Of a stretch of DNA of 64,000 nucleotides, positions 24,504-39,309 are shown one piece after another. The position numbers were made by a program, and so were the translations under genes. The notes under the pieces are model-generated. The model was not told the DNA's origin, did no database searches, and saw only the letters and a program-made list of their open reading frames with translations. The DNA comes from Paractinoplanes atraurantiacus (GTDB lineage: Bacteria > Actinomycetota > Actinomycetes > Mycobacteriales > Micromonosporaceae): positions 124,001 to 188,000 of the forward strand of contig NZ_OBDY01000012.1 in assembly GCF_900215205.1 (NCBI RefSeq), in the 5' to 3' direction. Position 1 is the stretch's first letter. Each line of letters begins with the position of its first letter.

Positions 24504-24911
24504 CTAATGACTGACTGCTTCACGCGCGACCGGCGAGAGCGCCGCGCCGACCCGCTCGACCAGCAACGCCATCTCGTATCCGACCTGGCCGACGTCGCAG
24601 CTGCGGGCGGCGAGCACGGCCATCGCGGAGCCGTCGCTGATCGACATGAGGAAGAGGTATCCGCTCTCCATCTCGATGATCGTCTGCTGGACGGTGCCGG
24701 CGTTGAACATGCGTGAGGCGCCGTCGGTCAGGCTGACCACGCCGGAGGTGATGGCGGCCAGCTGGTCGGCCCGGTCGGCGGGCAGGTCGCGTGAGGCGGC
24801 CAGCAGCAGCCCGTCGGCGGACACGGCCACGACGTGGGCGATGCCGGCCACGCTGTTGGCGAAGTTGTTGAGCAGCCAGCCCATGTCCTGCATGGTGGGG
24901 GGCCTGGTCAC
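24504..24911 (-). CDS. cvnB: Conservon roadblock/LC7 protein CvnB
   Basis: 135-residue roadblock/LC7 domain protein (MGWLLNNFANSVAGIAHVVA, SADGLLLAASRDLPADRADQ, FLMSISDGSAMAVLA). This is the MglB-like role: a GTPase-activating or scaffold protein for CvnD. The GTG start overlaps the cvnA stop by one base (TAGTG). An ATG 18 bases further in, at 24893, gives the more usual N-terminus and cannot be excluded. Confidence 0.95.
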   Translation of the reverse strand: MTRPPTMQDMGWLLNNFANSVAGIAHVVAVSADGLLLAASRDLPADRADQLAAITSGVVSLTDGASRMFNAGTVQQTIIEMESGYLFLMSISDGSAMAVLAARSCDVGQVGYEMALLVERVGAALSPVAREAVSH

Positions 24912-27904
24912 TAGTCGGTCTCCTTAGCCTGGGAGGCGGCGGACTCGGCGGTGCCGTCCGTCCGCCCGCGTTGCACTCCCCGGTGGTACGCGGACAGCAA
25001 CCCGCGGACCTCGTCGGGGCTGCGGCGGTTCTGCGCCTTGGGTCCCGGCTGCACGCCGCCGGGCACGAGCTGTGCCTGCGGGACGCGCTTGGGGAGGCCG
25101 GATCTCGTGGTCCCGGCGTCGACCGGCTCAGCCGCCGCCATGGCCCGTTTCCATCCATCGTCCGCCGCTGTCTTCCACCGGTCCTCCTCAGCAGGACGCT
25201 GTCTCGGAACCGACGGTCCATTGTGCCCGGTGGCCGTCGGCGCCGGTTTCTCGGGCTTGGGAGCGGGCGGCGGCGGTGGCGACACGGGCGCCGGAGCGGC
25301 CGGAGCCGGAGCCGGAGCCGGAGCCGGGGACGCCGGGGCGGCGGCCGGGGCCGGGGCGGCGGCGGCCGTCGGCGCGGCGGGGGCCGGGGCCGCGTTGGGC
25401 GGGGGCGCGTAGCCCGCCGTCGGCATGCCGAACTGCTCCTGGCTCGCCCCGTCGTGGTTGCGGAACCAGCTCTGCTGCATCTGAACGAAGATCGGGGAAT
25501 CGTTGCGGTCCTCGACCGGCGCCGCCATCGGCTGCGCCGGCACCGGGGGCATCGCGGCGAGCGCCGCACCCCAGCCACCGGTCGGCGCCGAGACGGGCGG
25601 AGCGGAGACCGGCGGGGCCGAGACCGGAGGGGCCGAGACCGGAGGCGTCACGGTCGGCGTCTGCATCGTCGGGGTGAAGCCGTTCATCGTCGGCGCGTTC
25701 TGCGTCTGCGAGATCGTCTTCGAGACCCGGGTCGGCAGCGGCGGGCGGTTCGGCGTCGGCCGCACCTCGGGGTCGCTCGGCGGGCGCTGCGACGGGAAGA
25801 CCGGCAGCTGCGGGTGCGACGGCATCTCCTGCACCGGCTCGGGGGCCGGCGGCTCGATGGTCGGCAGCGTGGCCGTGGCCGCGCGAGAGGCCCGGCCGTC
25901 CCAGCCACCGGACGGGGCCGCGCCCAGCTCCGGGCGCGGGCCGCCGCCGAACGTGTCGTAGCGGCGCGGCGTGACGACGATGCTGCTCGGCAGCGTGACC
26001 TGGGCGACCGTGCCGCCTTCGAGGTTGGCCCGCAGCTCGACCTTGATGCCGTAGCGCGAGGCGAGCCGGGACACCACGGCCAGGCCCATCAGGCGGAACG
26101 CCGCGACGTCCACGCTGGGCGGCTCGGCCAGGCGGCGGTTGAGCTGGTCCATCTGCTCCTCGGACATGCCGAGACCGCGGTCCTCCACCTGGATCACGAC
26201 GTAGTCGCGGATGCGGCGGCCGTCGGCGACCACGACGGTGGTCGGCGGCGAGAAGCGGGTGGCGTTGTCGAGCAGCTCGGCCACGAGGCGGACCACGTCG
26301 TTGACGGCGAGCGCGGCGATCGAGACGTCGGTGTCGACAGTGCCGAACTCGATGCGGTTGTAGAGCTCGACCTCGGACTGCGCGGCGCGCAGCGCGTCGA
26401 CGACCAGCGCGTCCTCGCGCCGCGGCGGGCTCGAGTCGGCGCCGGCCAGCACGAGCAGGTTCTCGTCGTTGCGGCGCATCCGGGTGGCCAGGTGGTCGAG
26501 CTCGAACAGCTGCGCGAGCCTCTTCGGGTCCTCCTCGTTGCGCTCGATCATGTCGAGCTCGCCGATCATCCGGTCGACCAGCGACTGCGAGCGGCGGGCC
26601 AGGTTGAGGAACATGGTCGAGACGCTGGTGCGCAGCGCGGCCTGCTCGGCCGCGATGCGGACCGCCTCGCGGTGCACCACGTTGAAGGCCTGGGCGACCT
26701 GGCCGATCTCGTCGCGGTTGGGCAGCTGGATCGGCTCGCGCACCTGGCGGACGATGTCGTCGGCGCCACCCTCGCCGAGGTTCTTGGCGTCGCGGAGCTT
26801 GGTCACGGCGTCGGGCAGGTCGCGGTTGGCCACGGCGAGCGCGCCCTCACGCAGCCGGCGCAGCGACATGTTGAGCGAGCGGGCCAGGATCACGGCGAGC
26901 GCGATGGCGATGATCAGCACGATCACGACCAGGGCCGACTCGATCGCGGCCTGGCGGACGACGGAGTCGCGGTCGTCGCCGGTCGCCTTCACGATCTTCG
27001 CCTCGAGCTGCTGCTCGGCCCAGCGCATCAGGTCGACCACGGCGCCGAACGCCTCGGTGATGTCGGCCGCGGGCACGCTCTCACCGCGGCCGAGCTGGGT
27101 GGCGACGCCGTCGACCAGGTTGACCGCGTCGCCGCTGACCACCTTGTCGGCCAGGGCGCGCTGCTCGGCGCTGGCGACCAGGGAGAAGGTGGTCAGCGCC
27201 TCCTGCTGGCTGGTCTGGGTGGCGATGAAGGTGACCCGCTGCTCCTCGCTGAGGTCGTCGGCGACCCGCGCGGCGTACGAGACCGCCTCCTGCTCGGCCG
27301 TGCCGGCCTTGGCCCGGGCGAACGCGGAGAGCGCCCGCAGGCTGTCGGCGATGTCGCCGTCGCCGGCCAGCTGGCTGACCGAGTCGCCGTACGCGACCAG
27401 GTCGGTGATGACCACGCCGTAGCGGGAGACCGCCTCGGCCACGGCGATGCCCTCGTGCTTGCTGACCGCCGTGCGGGTGGCGTCCATCGTGTTGAGGTGG
27501 TCGTCGATGCGCGCGAGACGGTCGGCCACGGCGCCGGGCGAGTCGTCGACGCCGGCCCGGTGCGAGCGGTAGACGGCGATCTGGGCGTCGCTGTTGCGCA
27601 CCGCGGCGTCGTAGGCGTCGGGCTTGGCGCCGGCCGGTGCGGCCAGATAGGCCGCGGCGGCCATGCGCTCGGTGTGCAGCAGCTGCGTCAGCGCCGAGAT
27701 GTCGGTGTCGAGCTTGGTGAGCTCCTCGACCTGACCGGCGGCCGACGCGCGCTGTCCGATGTCGACAAGGCGCGTGGTGGCGAGAACGATTACTGCGGCC
27801 AGGGGCACGAGGAGGATCAGCGCCAGCTTCGAACGGATGCGCGCATCCCGAAGCCGGGGGAAGACACCACGGCGTGCCACCTGGGTCGAAGATCCGGTGC
27901 TCAC
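24911..27904 (-). CDS. cvnA: Conservon sensor kinase CvnA with NIT-like domain
   Basis: 997 residues. N-terminal helix (LALILLVPLAAVIVLAT, ~27-45), an extracytoplasmic helical domain resembling the nitrate/nitrite-sensing NIT fold (LTQLLHTERMAAAAYLAAP), a second membrane helix (~325-345), HAMP region, then a dimerisation helix LFELDHLATRMRRNDENLLV and a HATPase domain (ELLDNATRFSPP, VEDRGLGMS). The last ~330 residues are a Pro/Ala-rich tail with PPVSA repeats. GTG start with GGAGA. It heads cvnABCD and is divergent from the lipoprotein/ATPase pair, which may supply its signal. Confidence 0.94.
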   Translation of the reverse strand: MSTGSSTQVARRGVFPRLRDARIRSKLALILLVPLAAVIVLATTRLVDIGQRASAAGQVEELTKLDTDISALTQLLHTERMAAAAYLAAPAGAKPDAYDAAVRNSDAQIAVYRSHRAGVDDSPGAVADRLARIDDHLNTMDATRTAVSKHEGIAVAEAVSRYGVVITDLVAYGDSVSQLAGDGDIADSLRALSAFARAKAGTAEQEAVSYAARVADDLSEEQRVTFIATQTSQQEALTTFSLVASAEQRALADKVVSGDAVNLVDGVATQLGRGESVPAADITEAFGAVVDLMRWAEQQLEAKIVKATGDDRDSVVRQAAIESALVVIVLIIAIALAVILARSLNMSLRRLREGALAVANRDLPDAVTKLRDAKNLGEGGADDIVRQVREPIQLPNRDEIGQVAQAFNVVHREAVRIAAEQAALRTSVSTMFLNLARRSQSLVDRMIGELDMIERNEEDPKRLAQLFELDHLATRMRRNDENLLVLAGADSSPPRREDALVVDALRAAQSEVELYNRIEFGTVDTDVSIAALAVNDVVRLVAELLDNATRFSPPTTVVVADGRRIRDYVVIQVEDRGLGMSEEQMDQLNRRLAEPPSVDVAAFRLMGLAVVSRLASRYGIKVELRANLEGGTVAQVTLPSSIVVTPRRYDTFGGGPRPELGAAPSGGWDGRASRAATATLPTIEPPAPEPVQEMPSHPQLPVFPSQRPPSDPEVRPTPNRPPLPTRVSKTISQTQNAPTMNGFTPTMQTPTVTPPVSAPPVSAPPVSAPPVSAPTGGWGAALAAMPPVPAQPMAAPVEDRNDSPIFVQMQQSWFRNHDGASQEQFGMPTAGYAPPPNAAPAPAAPTAAAAPAPAAAPASPAPAPAPAPAAPAPVSPPPPPAPKPEKPAPTATGHNGPSVPRQRPAEEDRWKTAADDGWKRAMAAAEPVDAGTTRSGLPKRVPQAQLVPGGVQPGPKAQNRRSPDEVRGLLSAYHRGVQRGRTDGTAESAASQAKETD
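25590..25649. repeat. 15-bp repeat, four copies, in the cvnA tail
   Basis: Four units of GAGACCGGAGGGGCC type at 25590, 25605, 25620 and 25635 encode PPVSA pentapeptides in the proline-rich C-terminal tail. Shorter CCGGAG hexamer runs lie nearby at about 25291-25325 and encode alternating Ala-Pro. Confidence 0.8.
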
Positions 27905-28188
27905 GACTTCTCCTCCGTGGTCATCCCCGTGTCTCCGTGCCCGCCTGAGCGCTGCGGCCCGGGAATTTCATCAGAACGGACATTGGTTTGGGAAGTCCGG
28001 AAACTCCTCGAAACGAACTCCCCGCCCGACTGTTGGATGCATTGCCAGTTCCACAATCGACATTCACACCTCTTTGACGTGCACGAATATGCCGACCACG
28101 ACAATCCGTGATGACCCGGTCACGATCAAACTGCAAGATTCCAACCAATATGTGAGACAAGCGTCTCGCTCCATCGATGGACCTCTGC

Positions 28189-28217
28189 TTGACCAGGGGC
28201 CCTCACGTTGGCAAGGT
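28189..28217 (+). promoter_or_regulatory. Putative promoter of the lipoprotein/ATPase operon
   Basis: TTGACC (28189-28194), 17 bases, CAAGGT (28212-28217). The -35 is strong, the -10 is one base from TAAGGT. Transcription would start near 28225, giving a leader of about 47 bases. Confidence 0.4.
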
Positions 28218-28230
28218 TTGGCGCGTTCGA

Positions 28231-28247
28231 ACGGACATCTTGTCCGT
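28231..28247. promoter_or_regulatory. 7-bp palindrome near the predicted transcript start
   Basis: ACGGACA-TCT-TGTCCGT lies 25 bases before the lipoprotein start codon and just after the predicted start site. It could be an operator or a 5' hairpin. Confidence 0.4.
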
Positions 28248-28271
28248 ATCGCCTTTCTAGGAGGCACCGCA

Positions 28272-29435
28272 GTGCGGCTCCCCCGCATCACCGCGGCATA
28301 TGCCGTGGCCTCGATGCTCCTCGTCGCCGGTGCGGCCGGCTGCTCCTCGGACGACGGCAAGCCGGCAGCGTCCGAAGTGATCACGATCGCCGCCGACCTC
28401 GACAACTCGTCGCCCGTCGACATCGCGTACGCGCGCGCCCTTCAGCTGCGGATCGAGCAGGTGAACGCCTCGGGCCAGCTCGGCGACCGGCAGCTGCGAC
28501 TGACCACACAGGACAACCGGAACGACCCGACGTCCTCGATGCGCAACATCGGCGCGTTCGCCGACGACCGCTCGGTCGCCGCGATCGTCTCCGGCGCCTG
28601 CGACCAATGCGTGGTCGGCGCGGCCAAGACGATCAACGACAAGAAGGTGCCGACCATCTCGCTGGGCGCCTCCGAGGAAGTCGTCAACCCGGTTTCCAGC
28701 CGTCGGTACATCTTCAAGATCGGCCCGAACTCGGCCGACAACGCGTCGGCGATGGTGTCCGAGCTGCGCAAGGCGAAAACCAAGAACATCGGCGTCCTGT
28801 ACGCCGACGACCTTTACGGGCGCGGCGCCCAGAAGGCGCTGTTCACCAAGACGACCGGCACCGGCATCACGTCGGTGGGAGCCCGCGCGGTCAAGCCGAC
28901 CGCCACCGACATCACCCAGGCGATCGGCACGCTGGCCGCGCGCAACCCGAGCGCCATCGTCGTGCTGACCGCACCCGACCTGGCCCAGCTGGCCGCGGTC
29001 AACCTGAAGCAGGTCGGATACAAGGGCCGGGTGTATTTCGACGCCGCGGCCGCCGGCGACCTGTTCATCCCGGCCACCGCCTCCTCGGCCACGAACAACG
29101 TCCGGATGGTCTTCACCCAGATCCTGGCGATCGACGACGTCATCGCGACCACGCCCGCGAAATCCTCGCGCAAGCAGTGGTTCCGCGACTACACCTCGCG
29201 CTACGGCAGCTACTCGGGCGTCGCCGCCTTCGCCGCGGACGCGGTCGACCTGGTCGCCGACGCGGTGGCCCGGGTCGGCGCCGACCGCGAGGGCATCCGC
29301 GACATCCTGGAGACCTCGCAGGTCGACGGCCTCTCCGGGCCGCTGCGCCTGACCCCGGACAACCACTCCGGCCTGATGCCGCAGGCGCTCACCGTGCTGG
29401 TGGCCCGGGCCGGCCGCTGGCGGCTCGCCTCATGA
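28272..29435 (+). CDS. Branched-chain-amino-acid-type solute-binding lipoprotein
   Basis: 387 residues: a signal peptide ending in a lipobox (LLVAGAAGC), then a periplasmic-binding fold of the LivK type (VDIAYARALQLRIEQVNASG, a receptor-like DDRSVAAIVSGACDQCVVGA, IGVLYADDLYGRGAQKALF, VYFDAAAAGDLFI). The GTG start has AGGAGG 8 bases upstream. The stop overlaps the ATPase gene by 4 bases (ATGA). No permease gene is present in the window. The protein is divergently paired with cvnA, so it may act in sensing as well as, or rather than, uptake. Confidence 0.9.
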   Translation: MRLPRITAAYAVASMLLVAGAAGCSSDDGKPAASEVITIAADLDNSSPVDIAYARALQLRIEQVNASGQLGDRQLRLTTQDNRNDPTSSMRNIGAFADDRSVAAIVSGACDQCVVGAAKTINDKKVPTISLGASEEVVNPVSSRRYIFKIGPNSADNASAMVSELRKAKTKNIGVLYADDLYGRGAQKALFTKTTGTGITSVGARAVKPTATDITQAIGTLAARNPSAIVVLTAPDLAQLAAVNLKQVGYKGRVYFDAAAAGDLFIPATASSATNNVRMVFTQILAIDDVIATTPAKSSRKQWFRDYTSRYGSYSGVAAFAADAVDLVADAVARVGADREGIRDILETSQVDGLSGPLRLTPDNHSGLMPQALTVLVARAGRWRLAS

Positions 29436-30181
29436 TCCGCATCGAGAACGTGTCGCGCACCTTCACCGGCCGCTCGGGCACGGTCGAGGCGCTGCGCGAC
29501 GTGAGCCTCACCGTGGCCGACGGCGAGTTCGTGGCCGTGGTCGGCCGCTCCGGCTGCGGCAAGTCGACGCTGCTGCGGCTGATCGCCGGCCTGCTCCCCG
29601 CGACCGGCGGGCAGATCGAGGTGTCCGGCGAGCGGGTGGTCAAGCCGCGCCGCGACGTGGCCATGATGTTCCAGCGCCCGGCCCTGCTGCCGTGGCGGTC
29701 GGTGCTCGACAACGTGCTGCTGCCGGTGCAGATCTTCGGCTGGCGCAAGGCGGAATACGTGTCCCGCGCCCACGATCTGCTGGCGCTGACCGGCCTGACC
29801 GGCTTCGAGAAAAGGCTGCCGCACGAGCTCTCGGGCGGCATGCAGCAGCGGGTGGCGCTGTGCCGCGCGCTGATCGGCCGCCCCCGCGTGATGCTGATGG
29901 ACGAGCCGTTCTCGGCGCTCGACCCGCTGATTCGCGAGGAGCTGTCGGTCGAGCTCCAGCGCATCCACATGGAGCAGGCGCCGACCACGGTCTTCGTCAC
30001 CCATTCGATCGACGAGGCGGTGCTGCTGGCCGACCGGGTGGTGGTGCTGAGCCCGCGGCCGGGCCGGGTCCGCGAGATCCTCGACGTGCGCATCCCGCGC
30101 CCCCGCACGCTGGGCCGCACGGCCAACCTCGAAGAGGTCGCCCGCTGCAGCGCCCAGCTCCATGATCTCTTGATGGCGTGA
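29432..30181 (+). CDS. ABC transporter ATPase, nitrate/sulfonate/taurine type
   Basis: 249 residues with Walker A GRSGCGKSTLL, Q-loop MMFQRPALLPWRSVLDNVLL, signature LSGGMQQRVALCRAL, Walker B VMLMDEPFSALD and H-loop VFVTHSIDEAV. The LLPWRSVLDNV segment is typical of NitT/TauT/SsuB ATPases rather than LivG/LivF, the usual partners of a LivK-type binding protein. It is coupled to the lipoprotein gene. The permease is missing from the locus. Confidence 0.92.
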   Translation: MIRIENVSRTFTGRSGTVEALRDVSLTVADGEFVAVVGRSGCGKSTLLRLIAGLLPATGGQIEVSGERVVKPRRDVAMMFQRPALLPWRSVLDNVLLPVQIFGWRKAEYVSRAHDLLALTGLTGFEKRLPHELSGGMQQRVALCRALIGRPRVMLMDEPFSALDPLIREELSVELQRIHMEQAPTTVFVTHSIDEAVLLADRVVVLSPRPGRVREILDVRIPRPRTLGRTANLEEVARCSAQLHDLLMA

Positions 30182-30278
30182 CGAGATCACGCTGCGTACA
30201 AGAGTGTTCTAAGCGGGATTTTGGACTGCCTTAAGAATCGGACGTCCCAGTGGCGTTCACGGGAGAGGATTCCGTAAC

Positions 30279-31481
30279 GTGCCGGGCATGACTTTCCGCA
30301 CCTGGGCGAAGTTGTTGGGAGCCTCGTTCGGCGTTGCCGCGCTGGCCGGGGCTTCGCAGCTGGGCCTGGCCTACGGGTTGGGCGTCCTGCGCTTCTCCCG
30401 CGTCGTCGAGGTCACCGCGCGTGACGAGTGGATCGCCCAGCTGGCCTGGGTGGCGTGGTTCGCGATGACCGCCGCCGCGATCGGCGCCGTCGTCGCCCGC
30501 ACGCAACTGCCGAAACGCGCCCCCGCCGGCGCCCGCTTCGTCCCGGCGGTGGTGGCCGGCTTCGGCGCGGCCGCGATCCTGCCGCTCACCATGCAGCCGG
30601 CCCGGGCGGCCGAGGTCACCGGCGTCGACCCGGTCTTCGTGGTCGGCGCGTGCGCGGCGCTCGGTGCGGCGGTGGGCATCTTCGCGGCGTACGCGGCCCT
30701 GCGCAGTGCCGTCGCCCGCTGGAGCATCCTGACGCTGACGGTCGCGACGTGGGTGATCGCGCTGGTCTCGGTGGCGCCGTCGCTGAGGCCGGGTCAAGAG
30801 CCTGCTTCCGTACGCCTCGGCGTGCTCGACGTGAGCGTTCTGCCGGACAAGGTGGTCGATCAGGCCGCGCTGTTCACGATGCCGGCGCTCGCCCTGATCA
30901 GCGGCCTGGTGATCGGCCTGATCGCCCGCCGCGGCCGGCACTCGCTGGTCGCGATCGCGCTCTCCGGCCTGCCCGGCCCGGCGCTGCTCACGGTGGCCTA
31001 CCTGATCGCCGGCCCCGGCGCGGGCGCCGACCGCTACCAGGAGGTTCCGTACTGGGCGGCGATGACCGCCGCGGGCGCCGGCGTCTTCGGCTCCGTGCTG
31101 GCCGCGGTCTTCCGGCGCGGCCCGGCCGGCTCGGCGGCGGAGGCTCCGCCCACTCCCGACCGCCCGCCGCTGCCCCAGCGCGACGCCCAGCCCCACTCGG
31201 CGATCGCCCAGGCCGCCGGCGGCCCGTCGGCCAATGCCCCCACGGGCCCGCTGCCCGGCGCGGGTGCCGCCCAGGCCATCACCGGCCGCGCGAACGTCGC
31301 CGCGGCCCGGGCCTCCGTGGCCGCCCGCGCGTCGGCCGCCGCCCAGCGCCCCGAGCACGAGCTGCGCCCGTCCGACACCGGCGTGCTGCCGACACCGTCG
31401 TTCGACGGCTTCACTCCGCCCCAGCCCCGCCCGGGCAAGGAGAACGAGCTGTCCGACTGGGTGGGCGGCCTCGGCCGGTAA
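30279..31481 (+). CDS. Polytopic membrane protein of unknown function
   Basis: 400 residues with about seven or eight hydrophobic helices in the first ~285 (for example LLGASFGVAALAGASQLGLA, LAWVAWFAMTAAAIGAVVA, LTLTVATWVIALVSVAP), then a Pro/Ala-rich cytoplasmic tail ending SDWVGGLGR. No family was recognised. The GTG at 30279 is preferred because GGAGAGG lies 10 bases upstream; an ATG at 30288 is the alternative. It is separated from the ATPase gene by 97 bases and does not look like an ABC permease. Confidence 0.8.
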   Translation: MPGMTFRTWAKLLGASFGVAALAGASQLGLAYGLGVLRFSRVVEVTARDEWIAQLAWVAWFAMTAAAIGAVVARTQLPKRAPAGARFVPAVVAGFGAAAILPLTMQPARAAEVTGVDPVFVVGACAALGAAVGIFAAYAALRSAVARWSILTLTVATWVIALVSVAPSLRPGQEPASVRLGVLDVSVLPDKVVDQAALFTMPALALISGLVIGLIARRGRHSLVAIALSGLPGPALLTVAYLIAGPGAGADRYQEVPYWAAMTAAGAGVFGSVLAAVFRRGPAGSAAEAPPTPDRPPLPQRDAQPHSAIAQAAGGPSANAPTGPLPGAGAAQAITGRANVAAARASVAARASAAAQRPEHELRPSDTGVLPTPSFDGFTPPQPRPGKENELSDWVGGLGR

Positions 31482-31548
31482 CGCATAGGCAAACGTCAAT
31501 GGAATGATGCGGCCGGGAGGTACCGCGAGGCCCTCCCGCCGTCGCACG

Positions 31549-31992
31549 ATGTCGTCCATGACCGCTGACCGGTACCCTCGCCTCCGCCGGTTCCTCACCG
31601 GCCTCGCCCTGGTCGTCGCCCTCTCCGGCACCGCCCTGGTGGCGCCGGCCGTGGTGGCGCCCACGACCACCGACGCGGCCCAGGCCGCCGTCCACTCGAC
31701 CTGCACCATCTCCCGCTGCTCGGCCGCCCGCACGACCCGCACGGGATGGTCCACCCTGGGCTGGCCCACGAGCAGCGGCTGGTACGCGTGGCCGTACGGC
31801 CAGTACAACTACACGGGCGGCACGTTCCAGAACCGCGAGAAGCAGCTCCCCGTGAACGCCACCTACAGCGAATACGACGTCTACGCCCGCACCCGCGGGG
31901 CGGCCCGGGACGCCTACCGCATCGTGGTCAACCGCTCCACAAGGGAGACCTGGTTCACCCCCGACCACTACGTGACGTTCTACAAGCTCTAG
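31549..31992 (+). CDS. Secreted guanyl-specific ribonuclease (RNase N1/T1, RNase Sa type)
   Basis: About 147 residues: a signal peptide (RRFLTGLALVVALSGTALVA) and a compact domain. The domain holds the signature order of microbial RNases: FQNREKQLPV, the catalytic glutamate in YSEYDVY, the arginine in RDAYRIVV and the histidine in TPDHYVTFYKL. Two cysteines (STCTISRC) lie at the start of the mature part. It cleaves RNA after G in the family. The start is uncertain (ATG at 31504, 31549 or 31558; none has a good ribosome site). No barstar-like inhibitor gene is adjacent. Confidence 0.88.
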   Translation: MSSMTADRYPRLRRFLTGLALVVALSGTALVAPAVVAPTTTDAAQAAVHSTCTISRCSAARTTRTGWSTLGWPTSSGWYAWPYGQYNYTGGTFQNREKQLPVNATYSEYDVYARTRGAARDAYRIVVNRSTRETWFTPDHYVTFYKL

Positions 31993-32107
31993 CCCCGGAT
32001 GCACGCTGTGGCTGGGTGATTTCGGCGGACATGTCGGTCCTTTCTCGGTGGTGATGGGGAGACGTCCGGCACAGGGAGCGCTCTAGCTTTTCTCGTCGCG
32101 GACCGGT

Positions 32108-32113
32108 TATGGT
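32108..32113 (+). promoter_or_regulatory. Possible -10 of the thiamine operon
   Basis: TATGGT lies about 8 bases before the aptamer start, so transcription would begin close to the first aptamer base. No clear -35 is seen. An imperfect CGGACC/GGTCCG hairpin overlaps it. Confidence 0.25.
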
Positions 32114-32120
32114 CCGAGCA

Positions 32121-32211
32121 CAACCCCACGGGAGTCCGGTGCACCGGGCTGAGAGGGGGGCTGGGAGCCCCCGACCGTCGAACCTGATCCGGGTCATGCC
32201 GGCGCAGGGAG
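32121..32211 (+). promoter_or_regulatory. TPP riboswitch (THI element)
   Basis: Contains the conserved CTGAGAG (32049 frame equivalent at 32149-32155) and the thiamine-box core ACCTGATCCGGGTCATGCCG followed by GCGCAGGGA (ending 32210). The variable stem is GGGGGCTGGGAGCCCCC. The final GGGA also forms part of the GGGAGGA ribosome site (32207-32213) of the first gene. Ligand binding is therefore likely to close the ribosome site and repress translation rather than rely on a separate terminator. Confidence 0.95.
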
Positions 32212-32220
32212 GAGCGTTCG

Positions 32221-32795
32221 TTGTTTCCTCGATTGCATGTAGTCACCGACTCGCTCGATGTGGTGCGAGGGGTGGTCGGCCACGGGCCGGTCGCCGTGCA
32301 GGTGCGGGTGAAATCGTCCGATCGGGCGGCCTACGAGCTGACCGTGGCCGCTCTCGACGTGTGCCGGCGTGCCGGTGACGCGCTCTGCCTGGTCGATGAC
32401 CGGGTGGGTGTGGCTCTGGCCGCCGGCGCCGACGGTGTCCACGTGGGCGCCGAGGATCTTCCCGTGGCCGTCGTGCGGCGGGTGCTGGGCGCCGGTGCGG
32501 TTGTGGGGGCCACGTGCCGTACACCAGAAACCGCTTTGAAAGCCGTCGCCGACGGCGCGTCCTATCTCGGCGTGGGGCCGGCGTTCGCCACCGTCAGCAA
32601 GGCGGGGCTGCCCGAGCCGTTCGGGCCTGAAGGGGTCGCGAAGGTCGTCGCCGCGGTGCCCGGCACGCCGGTCGTCGCCATCGGCGGGGTCACGGTCGAG
32701 CGGGTCGCGTTGCTCGACTCGTACGGGGTCGCGGCCATCTCGGCGATCGCCGGTGACCCGTCCGGCGCCGCGGCCGCCTTCCAAAGGGCGCTGGC

Positions 32796-32799
<4 letters not shown>
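32221..32799 (+). CDS. thiE: Thiamine-phosphate synthase, first copy
   Basis: 192-residue TIM barrel joining the pyrimidine and thiazole halves. Motifs: PVAVQVRVKSSDR, LVDDRVGVALAAGADGVHVG, GATCRTPETALKAVADGASY, YLGVGPAFATVSK and VVAIGGV. The TTG start is fixed by GGGAGGA 7 bases upstream at the riboswitch end. It overlaps thiO by 4 bases. This copy keeps more of the ThiE signature than the second, so it is the better candidate for the catalytic enzyme. Confidence 0.92.
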
Positions 32800-39277
<6,478 letters not shown>

Positions 39278-39309
39278 GGCCGACATCCTCCCTGGCGCCC
39301 AGCCGGAAG

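Larger units (their letters stand above)
27905..28271. other. Divergent regulatory region between cvnA and the lipoprotein gene
   Basis: 367 bases, visibly lower in GC than the flanking genes. It contains the GGAGA ribosome site of cvnA, an inverted repeat GAGAC-N4-GTCTC (28154-28167), a rightward promoter candidate (28189-28217) and a 7-bp palindrome (28231-28247). GAACGGACAT occurs at both 27974 and 28229. No small gene or RNA was recognised. Confidence 0.6.

Noticed and set aside
24971-28111. 1046-codon open frame on the plus strand
   Set aside because: It is antisense to cvnA and continues into the intergenic region. Its composition is the complement of the kinase coding strand, and it has no recognisable domain.
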